Of a stretch of 49,001 nucleotides of DNA, positions 6,973 to 14,359 are shown in pieces. Within the stretch, counting starts at the first letter, position 1; the number at the start of each line of letters is the position of its first letter. A program made the position numbers and the translations under genes. The notes beneath the pieces are model-generated. The model did not search any database. It worked only from the letters and a program-made list of their open reading frames with translations, and was not told the DNA's origin. This DNA is from Casp-actino8 sp044355095. Lineage in GTDB: Bacteria; Actinomycetota; Acidimicrobiia; Acidimicrobiales; Ilumatobacteraceae. The stretch covers positions 1-49,001 of the forward strand of contig JBIKYT010000009.1 in NCBI GenBank assembly GCA_044355095.1. The letters are read 5' to 3'.

Positions 6973-7779
6973 ATGAGCAACTCCTCGGGTTCTTCAACTT
7001 TGGCCATCATTGGTGGCGGCAATATGGGCGCAGCTTTAGCCGGAGGCCTGTTGGCTTCGGGTTTTGTGTCGCCCGCCAATTTGGTGATCGTTGAAGTCAT
7101 TGCGGCTCGCCGTGAACAGTTGACGGCAATGTTCCCTGGTGTCACCATTTCTCCGCTCATCACTCCGTGTGGTTCGGCGGTTGTCGCCGTGAAGCCCCCC
7201 GATGTGCCGGCGGCATCGCAATCGGCCGTGACGGCTGGAGCAGGTCGGGTGTTGTCGATTGCTGCGGGTGTCACGATCAAAACTCTTGAGGCAGCCTGCG
7301 GAACTGGAGTCGCGGTCATTCGCGCCATGCCCAATACGCCGTCGTTAGTGGGCGAAGGGGCCTCGGCAATTGCGGGGGGCGCTCATGCCACTGAAGTCGA
7401 TATTGAGTGGGCTGAAGCAGTGCTTGGTTCAGTTGGTCTCGTGGTGCGGGTACCCGAATCGCAACTTGATGTGGTGACTGGTTTGGCTGGTAGTGGTCCG
7501 GCGTACTTGTTCTTGGTGGCCGAAGCCTTGATGGACGCTGGTGTGGCCGCCGGCTTGCCGCGGGCAACCGCCGAGACTTTGGTGCGTCAATTGTTTGTTG
7601 GTTCGTCCAAGTTGTTGGCTCAGGGTGAAGCCCCTGCCGACTTGCGCGCCAGCGTCACTTCGCCTGGCGGAACCACTGCTGCCGGGGTTTCGGTGCTCGA
7701 AACCGAGGCCGTGCGCGCCGCTTTCATTCAGGCCGTCAAGGCCGCGACCGACCGCAGTCGTGAATTAGGCAACCGCTAG
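6973..7779 (+). CDS. proC: Pyrroline-5-carboxylate reductase
   Basis: Catalyses the last step of proline synthesis, reducing 1-pyrroline-5-carboxylate with NAD(P)H in the cytosol. The 268-residue protein has the Rossmann glycine motif GGGNMGAALAGG near the N-terminus, the MPNTPSLVGEG loop, and the C-terminal dimer/active-site signature VTGLAGSGPAYLFLVAEALM followed by GLPRATAETLVRQLF and SVTSPGGTTAAG. The length is normal. It is monocistronic by appearance, with its own -10 box and a structured RNA region downstream. Confidence 0.95.
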   Translation: MSNSSGSSTLAIIGGGNMGAALAGGLLASGFVSPANLVIVEVIAARREQLTAMFPGVTISPLITPCGSAVVAVKPPDVPAASQSAVTAGAGRVLSIAAGVTIKTLEAACGTGVAVIRAMPNTPSLVGEGASAIAGGAHATEVDIEWAEAVLGSVGLVVRVPESQLDVVTGLAGSGPAYLFLVAEALMDAGVAAGLPRATAETLVRQLFVGSSKLLAQGEAPADLRASVTSPGGTTAAGVSVLETEAVRAAFIQAVKAATDRSRELGNR

Positions 7780-7831
7780 GGAAATTAGTGAAAAAAGCCC
7801 CGTTTATTCGGGAATTTCTGCAAAAAATCTC

Positions 7832-7871
7832 TGCGCAAATTTTCACATTTGGCGCAAAGCGGGTCTAGGGT
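7832..7871 (+). promoter_or_regulatory. Promoter of the candidate small RNA with overlapping palindrome
   Basis: TTCACA (7842-7847) and TAGGGT (7866-7871) form a -35/-10 pair with an 18-nt spacer. The predicted start, about 7878, falls just before the first hairpin of the RNA. TGCGCAAAT (7832-7840) and ATTTGGCGCA (7847-7856) are inverted repeats apart from one extra G. They straddle the -35 box, as a repressor operator would. Confidence 0.5.
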
Positions 7872-7877
7872 ATGTCG

Positions 7878-7975
7878 CAGGTCACAAGACCGCTAGCTGA
7901 AAAGCTGGAAGACGCGCTCGAAAGAGCAGCGCCGACTGGGCCGGTGTCATCGGGGGGTTGACACCGGCCCTGTCG
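7878..7975 (+). ncRNA. Candidate structured small RNA of about 98 nt
   Basis: Four consecutive hairpins are visible. H1 is GGTC-ACAA-GACC (7880-7891). H2 is a 6-bp stem capped by GAAA (7893-7908). H3 is a 4+3-bp stem with one bulged A, also capped by GAAA (7913-7931). H4 is a perfect 12-bp stem with a 9-nt loop (7938-7970). They are preceded at the right distance by a -35/-10 pair, and H4 could terminate the transcript. I cannot match it to a known family (it does not look like SAM, SAH, ydaO, c-di-GMP, 6S or SRP RNA). The same bases also encode a 29-codon frame from ATG 7872, but the dense base pairing explains the region better. It could act in trans or be a leader element of the SAM hydrolase gene 60 bp downstream. 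Confidence 0.5.
7938..7970 (+). terminator. Strong hairpin ending the small RNA
   Basis: GGGCCGGTGTCA and TGACACCGGCCC pair perfectly over 12 bp around TCGGGGGGT. The following sequence (TGTCGCATTC) has only a weak T content, as in many actinobacterial terminators. Confidence 0.55.
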
Positions 7976-8022
7976 CATTCTCGGATGTTTTCACGGCTCG
8001 CAATTTTTGCCTGATCGACTGA

Positions 8023-8028
8023 CACACT
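8023..8028 (+). promoter_or_regulatory. Possible -10 box of the SAM hydrolase gene
   Basis: CACACT lies 7 nt before the GTG at 8036. It departs from TANNNT at its first base, but the spacing matches the other leaderless starts in this window. Confidence 0.25.
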
Positions 8029-8035
8029 GTCGAAC

Positions 8036-8908
8036 GTGAGTCGTACTTATGACACCGTTTCGTTCTTATCTGATCTTGGCTATGAGTCAGAACACGTTGG
8101 AGTCGTGAAGGCGGTGTTGCGCGAGTCTGCAGCGCATGTTGTGGTGATTGATCTCACTCATGGCATTGCTCCGTTTGATACGCGTGGTGCGTCGTTGTCG
8201 TTGGCTCGCGCGGTTCCGTATCTCACTGAAGGAATTGTGATTGCGGCAGTTGATCCGGGTGCAGCGTTTGATCGTCGACTTGTTGCTGTTGAAGTTGCTG
8301 GTGGAGCAGGAATCTTTATTGGTCCTGATAATGGAGTGTTAGCGCCAGGAGTTGCGCTTGCTGGTGGTGCCGAGCGCGCTGTGGTTTTAGATCGTGATGA
8401 GTTGCATCTTGCTTCACCCGGTGCAACATTTGTGGCACGTGATGTGTTTGCGCCAATCGCTGCCTTATTGGCGAATGGTGAAGATCTCTTTGACGTCGGC
8501 ACCGAAATTGATTCGTCGCTGTTGTTGCCTGGCCTCGTGCCGATTCCGCGCGAAGAGAACGGCGGCTTCGAATGTGAAGTGCTGTGGGTTGATCGCTTCG
8601 GTAACTGTCAACTCAATGTGAGCCTTGATGATCTCGAAACTTCTTGGACTGCTCCCGTTGAACGCGTTCGAGTTTCATTTGGTGAGACCATCCGCAACTT
8701 TGTTGTGGCGCGGTCGTACGCCGAACTGGGTCAAGGTACTGCCGGGTTAGTCGTTGATTCATCTGGACTGTTGTGCGTTGCTGTTGATAGCGGATCAGCG
8801 ACTGATCAATTGGGATTAGGTGAGAGTCAGCAAGTCACTTTGCAACCGGGCGGTCTTGAACCGACCGTTTCAACCCCAGTCACCCTTCGCCCAACCCCTC
8901 AAACGTAA
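8036..8908 (+). CDS. S-adenosyl-L-methionine hydrolase (adenosine-forming), DUF62 family
   Basis: A 290-residue member of the SAM hydroxide adenosyltransferase family, related to SAM chlorinase and fluorinase, which splits SAM into adenosine and methionine using water. The N-terminal domain has FLSDLGYESEHVGVVKAVL (family: Asp binding the ribose), DLTHGIAPFDTRGAS and VDPGAAFDRRLVAVE. The NGVLAP loop and the C-terminal beta domain with VDRFGNCQLNV are also typical. The cellular purpose of this family is unsettled; control of SAM level is the usual view. The start is a GTG with no Shine-Dalgarno. The gene is preceded by the candidate small RNA and followed by a palindromic repeat. Confidence 0.88.
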   Translation: MSRTYDTVSFLSDLGYESEHVGVVKAVLRESAAHVVVIDLTHGIAPFDTRGASLSLARAVPYLTEGIVIAAVDPGAAFDRRLVAVEVAGGAGIFIGPDNGVLAPGVALAGGAERAVVLDRDELHLASPGATFVARDVFAPIAALLANGEDLFDVGTEIDSSLLLPGLVPIPREENGGFECEVLWVDRFGNCQLNVSLDDLETSWTAPVERVRVSFGETIRNFVVARSYAELGQGTAGLVVDSSGLLCVAVDSGSATDQLGLGESQQVTLQPGGLEPTVSTPVTLRPTPQT

Positions 8909-8916
8909 ATTTCTTT

Positions 8917-8971
8917 GTGATTCTGGTGCAGAATCGTTGCGTATTTTGCAAAGATCCTGCACCAGAATCAC
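8917..8971. repeat. Dispersed palindromic repeat, copy 1
   Basis: A 15-bp perfect inverted repeat (GTGATTCTGGTGCAG at 8917-8931 with CTGCACCAGAATCAC at 8957-8971). The pairing continues inward as 3 and then 4 further pairs with two mismatches, giving a long hairpin with a TTTT-containing loop. A second copy with the same core TTCTGGTGCAGAAT is at 44993-45047. It lies 8 bp after the SAM hydrolase stop, where it can end transcription. Confidence 0.75.
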
Positions 8972-8977
8972 TATGGT
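8972..8977 (+). promoter_or_regulatory. -10 box before the micro-ORF
   Basis: TATGGT is 6 nt before the ATG at 8984 and starts immediately after the palindrome. A -35 would have to lie inside the repeat. Confidence 0.35.
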
Positions 8978-8983
8978 TAGGTC

Positions 8984-9067
8984 ATGCGTCCAGCAACCAC
9001 ATTGACGATGGCCATTTTGTTAGGTGCGATCTTTGTTGCCGGAATCATTTCGCTCATGCGTTTGTAG
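8984..9067 (+). CDS. 27-residue single-pass membrane micro-protein
   Basis: Too short for most gene callers. It translates as a basic/polar start (MRPATTLTM), a hydrophobic stretch of about 16 residues (AILLGAIFVAGIISLM) and RL at the end, i.e. one membrane segment. TATGGT stands 6 nt before the ATG, as at the leaderless genes of this window. The stop is 3 bp before the strong AGGAG of the acyl-CoA ligase, so the two are probably on one transcript. There is no homology I recognise. It could be a regulatory or partner peptide of the ligase, or a chance frame. Confidence 0.45.
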   Translation: MRPATTLTMAILLGAIFVAGIISLMRL

Positions 9068-9081
9068 ATCAGGAGCCCGCA

Positions 9082-10587
9082 ATGAACTTGGCATCGATCA
9101 TTGATTCACACGCCGCGCACCTTCCTGCTTTCATCAGTCAGGGTCGCACCACCACGTACGGAGAACTTCGCGAACAGGTTGAAGGTTTTCGCGGATCACT
9201 AATGAACCTTGGCGTGAAGGCCGGTGACCGCGTCGCGATGGTCTGCGGTAATGGGCGAGGTTTCGTCGTCGCCTACTTAGCAACAATCGGTGCCGGCGCG
9301 ATTGCGGTGCCACTCAACCCGCTGAGCCCAAGCCCCGAACTTGAATCTGAATTGATCAGTGTTGATCCAATCGCGGTCATCGTTGAACCATCGGGTGTTG
9401 CATCCTTTCAAGGAATTGATCAATCACGACTGACTTCGCTACGCCACATCATCGTGAGCGATCAAATCAGTGCAACATCGTTGAGCGGCGATATTGCGCT
9501 TCATGTGTTTGATGATCTTTTACATGGTCCAGCCACAAAATGGGTCAGCCTTCCCGCACCATCTCCGGCGGTTCTTATCTTTACGAGTGGAACCGCTGGC
9601 TCGCCACGGGCCGCAATTTTGTCGCACGGCAACCTGCTCGAAAATATCTGTCAGAACAATTCAACAAGTGATCACATCAAAGAGGGCGACGTAGTTTTTG
9701 GTGTGTTGCCGATGTTCCACATCTTTGGACTCAACGTTGTCTTGGGAATGTCACTGATGGCTGGTGCGTGCGTCGTACTCATTCAACGATTCGATCCAGT
9801 TACTGCAGTTGAAACGATCATTGATCGTAAAATCACCATTGTTCCTGGCGCACCTCCGGTGTGGATTGCAATCTCATTGATGGAAGATGTAAGTGCCTCA
9901 GCATTTGCGACGGTTCGTATGGCTCTCACTGGCGCCGCACGGATGCCTGAAGATGCAGCCGAGCGTTTGAAGCGCAAATTCAATATCGATTTGCGTGAGG
10001 GTTACGGACTCACCGAAGCCGCACCAGTTGTGACAAGTTCTGTCGGTATCGAACCTCGACGAGGGTCGGTCGGTCGGGCAGTAGAAGGACTTGAAGTGCG
10101 AGTCGTTGACACTGAAGGCAACGATGTCCCAGTTGGTGACAGTGGTGAAGTTCTTGTCAAAGGTCCGAACGTGTTTGTGGGTTACTGGAACGACCCAGTG
10201 ACCACGGCACGAGTGATTGATAAAGATGGTTGGCTTCACACCGGTGACATCGCGATGGTTGATGATGACGGCTATCTGTATCTCGTTGACCGTGCGAAAG
10301 ACTTGATTATCGTCTCTGGTTTCAATGTGTATCCAGCTGAGGTTGAAGAAGTATTGAAGCGTCACCCGGCGGTACTTGAAGCAGGTGTGATTGGTGTTCC
10401 TCACCCCACAACTGGTGAAGCAGTGAAAGCGTTTGTGGTGTTACACGAGGGTGCAAGTGTTGATGAAGATGCGCTAATCGATCATTGCCATGATCATGTG
10501 GCGCGCTACAAGTGTCCGAACAAAGTGTTGATCGTGGACGAACTACCGCGCAATACCTTCGGAAAGTTGTTGCGCCGGGCGTTGTGA
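9082..10587 (+). CDS. AMP-forming acyl-CoA ligase (FadD-like)
   Basis: A 501-residue ANL-superfamily enzyme that activates a carboxylic acid with ATP and CoA, probably a fatty acid. Seen in order: the P-loop-like IFTSGTAGSPRAAILSHGN, MFHIFGLNVVLG, the A5 motif REGYGLTEAAPV, the hinge TGDIAMVDDDGYLYLVDRAKD, VSGFNVYPAEVEEVL, and the catalytic lysine near the end in PRNTFGKLLRRAL. The start is ATG 9082 with AGGAG at 9071-9075. The frame is open from 8917, but the earlier part is the palindrome and the micro-ORF. The 3' end overlaps the convergent 7-TM gene by 45 bp. The chain length of the substrate cannot be told. Confidence 0.9.
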   Translation: MNLASIIDSHAAHLPAFISQGRTTTYGELREQVEGFRGSLMNLGVKAGDRVAMVCGNGRGFVVAYLATIGAGAIAVPLNPLSPSPELESELISVDPIAVIVEPSGVASFQGIDQSRLTSLRHIIVSDQISATSLSGDIALHVFDDLLHGPATKWVSLPAPSPAVLIFTSGTAGSPRAAILSHGNLLENICQNNSTSDHIKEGDVVFGVLPMFHIFGLNVVLGMSLMAGACVVLIQRFDPVTAVETIIDRKITIVPGAPPVWIAISLMEDVSASAFATVRMALTGAARMPEDAAERLKRKFNIDLREGYGLTEAAPVVTSSVGIEPRRGSVGRAVEGLEVRVVDTEGNDVPVGDSGEVLVKGPNVFVGYWNDPVTTARVIDKDGWLHTGDIAMVDDDGYLYLVDRAKDLIIVSGFNVYPAEVEEVLKRHPAVLEAGVIGVPHPTTGEAVKAFVVLHEGASVDEDALIDHCHDHVARYKCPNKVLIVDELPRNTFGKLLRRAL

Positions 10588-11301
10588 TTGTTTGGGCTGA
10601 TTTGAAGCGACTAAGAAACCACTAAACAGCACGACAATTCCGACCAGCAATGTGATGGCGAAGGCACGATCTTCGCCCATACGACCGGCCAAGGTTCCAC
10701 TTCCTGACAACACCAAAGTGCCGAGAGCGATGAGTGCATTACTGGTGGCGTGGCGACGAGCGTTGGTGATGTGTCGTTTTGCTTCTCCGACTGCGGGGAT
10801 ACGACCACGGGTCACGCGAATGATTGACCAAATGGCGCCAACAATGATCACTAGCGCTGCGACACCAGAACCAACTGCCGCGAAAACCCGTGGCGCGACT
10901 CCAAACAAGTCACTGCCTTGTGGCATCGTTTGCTCTCCGAGGTCGCTCGATTTAGTTGGAGCGATCAGCACCACACCAACTGCGACTCCTGACAATGTGA
11001 TCAGCCATTGTTTGGTGATGTAACCAATACGCGGACCGAACAACAAATAGACAGTGCCGAGTGCGAGCCACGGAACATTTAGCACTGCACCAGCCAAAAA
11101 GAAAACGCGGAATGAACCAAGACTCCACCCGCGGGCTTCGGCCCACCAAAGAGCGAACGAACCAACTGCAAATAACAGAAGCGAAAAACTCCACGCACCA
11201 TCGTGTGGGCGCCGGCGTCGTAACCAGCGATCAAAAGTTGAAATGCTGAATGCGAGAGCGACCAAGGTTGCAGCAGCGCCGAGAGCAGCATTCAGTGTCA
11301 C
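10543..11301 (-). CDS. Multi-pass membrane protein of unknown function
   Basis: A 252-residue protein with about seven hydrophobic segments and short loops (start MTLNAALGAAATLVALAFS, later WLALGTVYLLFGPRIGYI, AFAITLLVGIVVLFSGFLV) and a polar, Gln-rich tail. I recognise no catalytic or binding motif, and the family looks like an actinobacterial conserved hypothetical. The start is a GTG at 11301 with TAATCT 6 nt upstream. Its 3' end lies inside the 3' end of the acyl-CoA ligase gene (45-bp convergent overlap), so the tail region RPAQQLSEGIAR is encoded antisense to the ligase C-terminal catalytic loop. Confidence 0.7.
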   Translation of the reverse strand: MTLNAALGAAATLVALAFSISTFDRWLRRRRPHDGAWSFSLLLFAVGSFALWWAEARGWSLGSFRVFFLAGAVLNVPWLALGTVYLLFGPRIGYITKQWLITLSGVAVGVVLIAPTKSSDLGEQTMPQGSDLFGVAPRVFAAVGSGVAALVIIVGAIWSIIRVTRGRIPAVGEAKRHITNARRHATSNALIALGTLVLSGSGTLAGRMGEDRAFAITLLVGIVVLFSGFLVASNQPKQSQRPAQQLSEGIAR

Positions 11302-11307
11302 ACTGTG

Positions 11308-11313
11308 AGATTA
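11308..11313 (-). promoter_or_regulatory. -10 box of the 7-TM protein gene
   Basis: On the minus strand this reads TAATCT, 6 nt before the GTG start at 11301, with no Shine-Dalgarno between. Confidence 0.45.
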
Positions 11314-11433
11314 GAGCAGAGTGGACGGCAAGGGAGTGGGCGTCCTGTGATCTGTGGTGACAGCGGTGACCAATGACCATCGTTTATCAACAGGTTTGAG
11401 TGTCGAGAACTCGCCACTTCTCGTGGTGACGCG

Positions 11434-11439
11434 TAGCGT
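11434..11439 (+). promoter_or_regulatory. -10 box of rex
   Basis: TAGCGT is 7 nt before the ATG at 11447. The same hexamer precedes proC and nuoA2. I find no TTGTGA-n6-TCACAA Rex operator in the 150 bp upstream. Confidence 0.5.
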
Positions 11440-11446
11440 TTTCACT

Positions 11447-12127
11447 ATGGCCGAACGCCCCCGACGCCGAATTCCTGATGCGACAGTTGCCAGATTGCCG
11501 ATTTATCTTCGGATACTTCACGATCTCGCCGAAAATGAAACAACCGGAATCTCCTCTGAACAACTTGCTGAACTTGCTGCAGTAAATGCCGCCAAAGTTC
11601 GTAAAGATTTGAGTTATCTCGGAAGCTACGGAACCCGTGGCATCGGATACGAAGTTCGTTACTTGGTTTTTCAGATTGAGCGAGAACTTGGACTCAATCA
11701 TGAATGGCCCGTGATCATCGTTGGTGCGGGCAATTTGGGTCAAGCACTGTCGGGCTATGGCGGGTTTGGGCAAAAGGGATTTCCGGTCGCCGGAGTCGTC
11801 GACATTGATCCCGTCAAAATTGGCGGAGTGGTCGGCGGAGTACGGGTGCGCCACATTGATGAACTACCCCAGGTCGTGGCTTCTCGCCAAGTGTCGATCG
11901 GAGTCATTGCGGTTCCGGCCGATGCGGCCCAAGATGCGGCCGAACGCCTAGTCAAGGCCGGAATCACCAGTATTTTGAACTTTTCGCCAGCGGTCTTGAC
12001 CCTTCCCTTCGGAATTACGGTCCGAACGGTGGATTTAGCCCTCGAATTGCAGATTTTGAGCTATCACGAGCAGCAACGTCAGACCCGCCAAGCCGCTATC
12101 GCCTCATCTAAGAGCGCCAGCGCCTAG
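11447..12127 (+). CDS. rex: Redox-sensing transcriptional repressor Rex
   Basis: Rex represses respiratory and fermentative genes when NAD+ is high and leaves DNA when NADH binds. The 226-residue protein has the N-terminal winged helix (RLPIYLRILHDLAE, VNAAKVRKDLSYLGSYGTRG, with K and R residues for DNA contact) and the C-terminal Rossmann domain with GAGNLGQALSGYGGF, FSPAVLTLPFGITVRTVDLA and the domain-swapped last helix ending SYHEQQRQ. The frame is open upstream from 11354, but homology and the -10 box place the start at ATG 11447. It leads the haem gene cluster, as in Streptomyces where rex heads rex-hemACD, so control of haem synthesis and respiration by NADH is likely. Confidence 0.95.
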   Translation: MAERPRRRIPDATVARLPIYLRILHDLAENETTGISSEQLAELAAVNAAKVRKDLSYLGSYGTRGIGYEVRYLVFQIERELGLNHEWPVIIVGAGNLGQALSGYGGFGQKGFPVAGVVDIDPVKIGGVVGGVRVRHIDELPQVVASRQVSIGVIAVPADAAQDAAERLVKAGITSILNFSPAVLTLPFGITVRTVDLALELQILSYHEQQRQTRQAAIASSKSASA

Positions 12128-12182
12128 TTCAGAAGTCGGTTGAAATCCCATGCGCATAGGTACCTCAAAAGGTCATAGGGAA

Positions 12183-12188
12183 TAAGGT
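12183..12188 (+). promoter_or_regulatory. -10 box of hemA
   Basis: TAAGGT is exactly 7 nt before the GTG at 12196. hemA may therefore have its own leaderless transcript in addition to read-through from rex. Confidence 0.45.
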
Positions 12189-12195
12189 AATAGCC

Positions 12196-13458
12196 GTGTC
12201 GATCGTCGTCTTCGGGGTGAATCACCGGACCGGACCCCTTTCCCTGTTGGAGCGGGTCACTATTGCCGACGACGCAATTGCCAAGACCGTGCACGGCTTG
12301 ATGGCACGACCCAACATTCGTGAAGTCGTTGTGTTGTCGACGTGTAACCGCACCGAGGTGTACGCGGTCGCTGAAAAATTCCACGGTGCCTACGGTGACT
12401 TGCGCGATTTCTTCTGCGACCTTGGTGGATTCTCAGCCGACGAACTCATTCCGCATGTTTATAGCCAGCACGATGATGCTGCGATCAGTCACCTGTTTGA
12501 AGTTGCTTCGGGTCTCGATTCGGCGGTGCTTGGTGAGAGCGAAATTCTCGGACAGGTGCGCACTGCGTGGGAACGCTCTCAGCGTGAAGGTGGAGCGCTC
12601 TCAACTTTAAATCTCTTGTTCCGCCACGCAATCGAAACCGGTAAGCGTGCTCGGACCGAAACTTCAATCGGTCGCCATACGTCAAGTGTGAGTCATGCTG
12701 CAGTTGACATGGCGCGTGAAAGCCTTGGCGCAATTGATGGCTTGACTGTTCTGGTTGTTGGTGCTGGCGATATGGGCGAAGGCGTCACTGTTGCGTTGGC
12801 CGACTCGGGTGTTGGTCGGGTCTTCGTGACGAATCGTACGATCGCTAAAGCGCAGGCGTTGGCCGACCGTGTCAATGGATCAGTCACTGAGTTCTATCGC
12901 CTAGCTGAAACACTCGGTGAAGCAGATGTTGTCGTCACATGTACTGGCGCAGGTTCAACCGTGATCGATGCGAGCATGGTCAAGAATGTGATGGCACAGC
13001 GAGCTAATCGTCCCTTGTTCATTGTTGATATTGCTGTTCCTCGCGACGTTGATTCTGAAGTGGCCCATATCGATGGCGTGACTTTGCTTGATCTTGACAA
13101 TTTGCGCGACTGGGCTGCTCGTGGTCAAGCGCAACGAGCAACCGAAGCACTCGCTGTTCGCGACATCATCGTGCAAGAAATCGAACGTTTCAATATGGAG
13201 ACGACCGCACGCCAGGCAGCACCGCTGGTTGCGCAATTGCACGAGCGCGCCGAGGCAGTGCGTGCCGCCGAAATAGACCGCCAACACAAGAAGTTGTCAT
13301 CACTGACACCCGAACAACAAGATGCAGTTGACGCGGTCACTAAAGGAATCGTGGCCAAGTTGTTGCACGATATGTCGGTACGTCTGAAAGATGATGCGGG
13401 AACGCCACGTGGCGAACGCAACTCTGCGGCTGTTCGCGATCTCTTTGATCTTTCGTAA
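12196..13458 (+). CDS. hemA: Glutamyl-tRNA reductase
   Basis: First committed step of the C5 haem pathway: reduces glutamyl-tRNA with NADPH to glutamate-1-semialdehyde. The 420-residue protein begins with GVNHRTGPLSLLER. It has the catalytic cysteine C50 in STCNRTEVY, the substrate loop SAVLGESEILGQVRTAW, and the NADPH-binding VVGAGDMGEGV with FVTNRTIAKAQALA. It ends with the dimerisation helix region (KGIVAKLLHDMSVRLK). The GTG start follows TAAGGT by 7 nt. The product is unstable and is handed to HemL, encoded four genes downstream in the same cluster. Confidence 0.96.
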   Translation: MSIVVFGVNHRTGPLSLLERVTIADDAIAKTVHGLMARPNIREVVVLSTCNRTEVYAVAEKFHGAYGDLRDFFCDLGGFSADELIPHVYSQHDDAAISHLFEVASGLDSAVLGESEILGQVRTAWERSQREGGALSTLNLLFRHAIETGKRARTETSIGRHTSSVSHAAVDMARESLGAIDGLTVLVVGAGDMGEGVTVALADSGVGRVFVTNRTIAKAQALADRVNGSVTEFYRLAETLGEADVVVTCTGAGSTVIDASMVKNVMAQRANRPLFIVDIAVPRDVDSEVAHIDGVTLLDLDNLRDWAARGQAQRATEALAVRDIIVQEIERFNMETTARQAAPLVAQLHERAEAVRAAEIDRQHKKLSSLTPEQQDAVDAVTKGIVAKLLHDMSVRLKDDAGTPRGERNSAAVRDLFDLS

Positions 13459-13474
13459 TGGTCGCAGCGTCCCG

Positions 13475-14356
13475 ATGAGCATCCTTCGTATCGCGACACG
13501 TAGTTCTGCGCAAGCTCGCACCCAGTCAACTGCAATTGCTCAGTTACTTGAGTCAACACATAGCGGTTTAACAGTTGAACTTGTTTTTGTTGATACCACT
13601 GGCGATCAGAAACAAGATGTACCTCTGCACACCATCGGTGGTCAAGGCGTGTTTGTGAAAGAGGTTCAGGCGGCCGTTTTGGCTGGTCGTGCCGACATCG
13701 CAGTGCATAGCGCAAAAGATCTGCCATCAACTCCAGCTGATGGTTTGTGTATTGGCGCTTTTGGCCAACGTCGTGATCCCCGTGATGTGTTGGTAGGTCG
13801 TGCACTCAATGATTTAGCCCAAGGTGCAACGATCGCCACGGGATCTGTCCGTCGTCGCGCGCAATTGTCGGCCATACGACGCGATCTTCAATTTGTTGAA
13901 CTGCGTGGCAACATTCCGACCCGTCTTGAGAAAATTCCAACGGATGGATCAATCGTGATGGCTGCAGCTGCTCTTGAAATTTTGGGCTGGACTGAACGCA
14001 TTAATGAGTACATGGCCGTTGATGTGATGGTGCCAGCGGTTGGCCAAGGTTGTGTTGCAATTGAATGCCGTATTGATGACGAGCAGACACGCACCATTTT
14101 GGCGGACATTGATGATGCGCCTTCACGTCGCGCGGTTGAGCATGAACGAGCATTCCTTGCTGAGTTAGGTAGTGGCTGTTCGTTACCTGTTGGAGCGTAC
14201 GACGATGGCGAAAAAATGTTGGTGTATCTGGCATCTGACGATGGCACGAAACATCACTTTGCCACGGTGCCAACTGGATCAGTTACTTCGCATGACGACC
14301 TACTTGTTGCGTCGCGAGCTGCCGCACAGGTAGCCCGAGATTTTGTTGCCGGCTGA
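13475..14356 (+). CDS. hemC: Porphobilinogen deaminase (hydroxymethylbilane synthase)
   Basis: Condenses four porphobilinogen molecules into hydroxymethylbilane. The 293-residue protein starts at LRIATRSSAQARTQS. It carries QGVFVKEVQAAVLAGRADIAVHSAKDLPS (catalytic Asp within HSAKD; quoted here in two parts), GSVRRRAQLSAIRRDL and ELRGNIPTRLEK. It has C235 in LGSGCSLPVGAY, which holds the dipyrromethane cofactor. The ATG at 13475 is chosen over the earlier open frame because homology starts there; it lies 16 bp after the hemA stop. The N-terminus has RSSAQARTQS where most homologues have S-x-LALWQ, a slightly unusual variant. Confidence 0.95.
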   Translation: MSILRIATRSSAQARTQSTAIAQLLESTHSGLTVELVFVDTTGDQKQDVPLHTIGGQGVFVKEVQAAVLAGRADIAVHSAKDLPSTPADGLCIGAFGQRRDPRDVLVGRALNDLAQGATIATGSVRRRAQLSAIRRDLQFVELRGNIPTRLEKIPTDGSIVMAAAALEILGWTERINEYMAVDVMVPAVGQGCVAIECRIDDEQTRTILADIDDAPSRRAVEHERAFLAELGSGCSLPVGAYDDGEKMLVYLASDDGTKHHFATVPTGSVTSHDDLLVASRAAAQVARDFVAG

Positions 14357-14359
14357 AAT

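Noticed and set aside
7872..7961. A 29-codon frame MSQVTRPLAEK... ending in Ser-Gly-Gly
   Set aside because: It coincides with the four-hairpin RNA. The stems, loops and promoter spacing explain the bases better, there is no ribosome site, and the predicted transcript start lies inside the frame. It is kept only as an alternative reading.
7878..7975. The small RNA as a known SAM, SAH, ydaO or c-di-GMP riboswitch
   Set aside because: None of the conserved core sequences I know for those classes is present; only the hairpin layout and gene context suggest a link to SAM.
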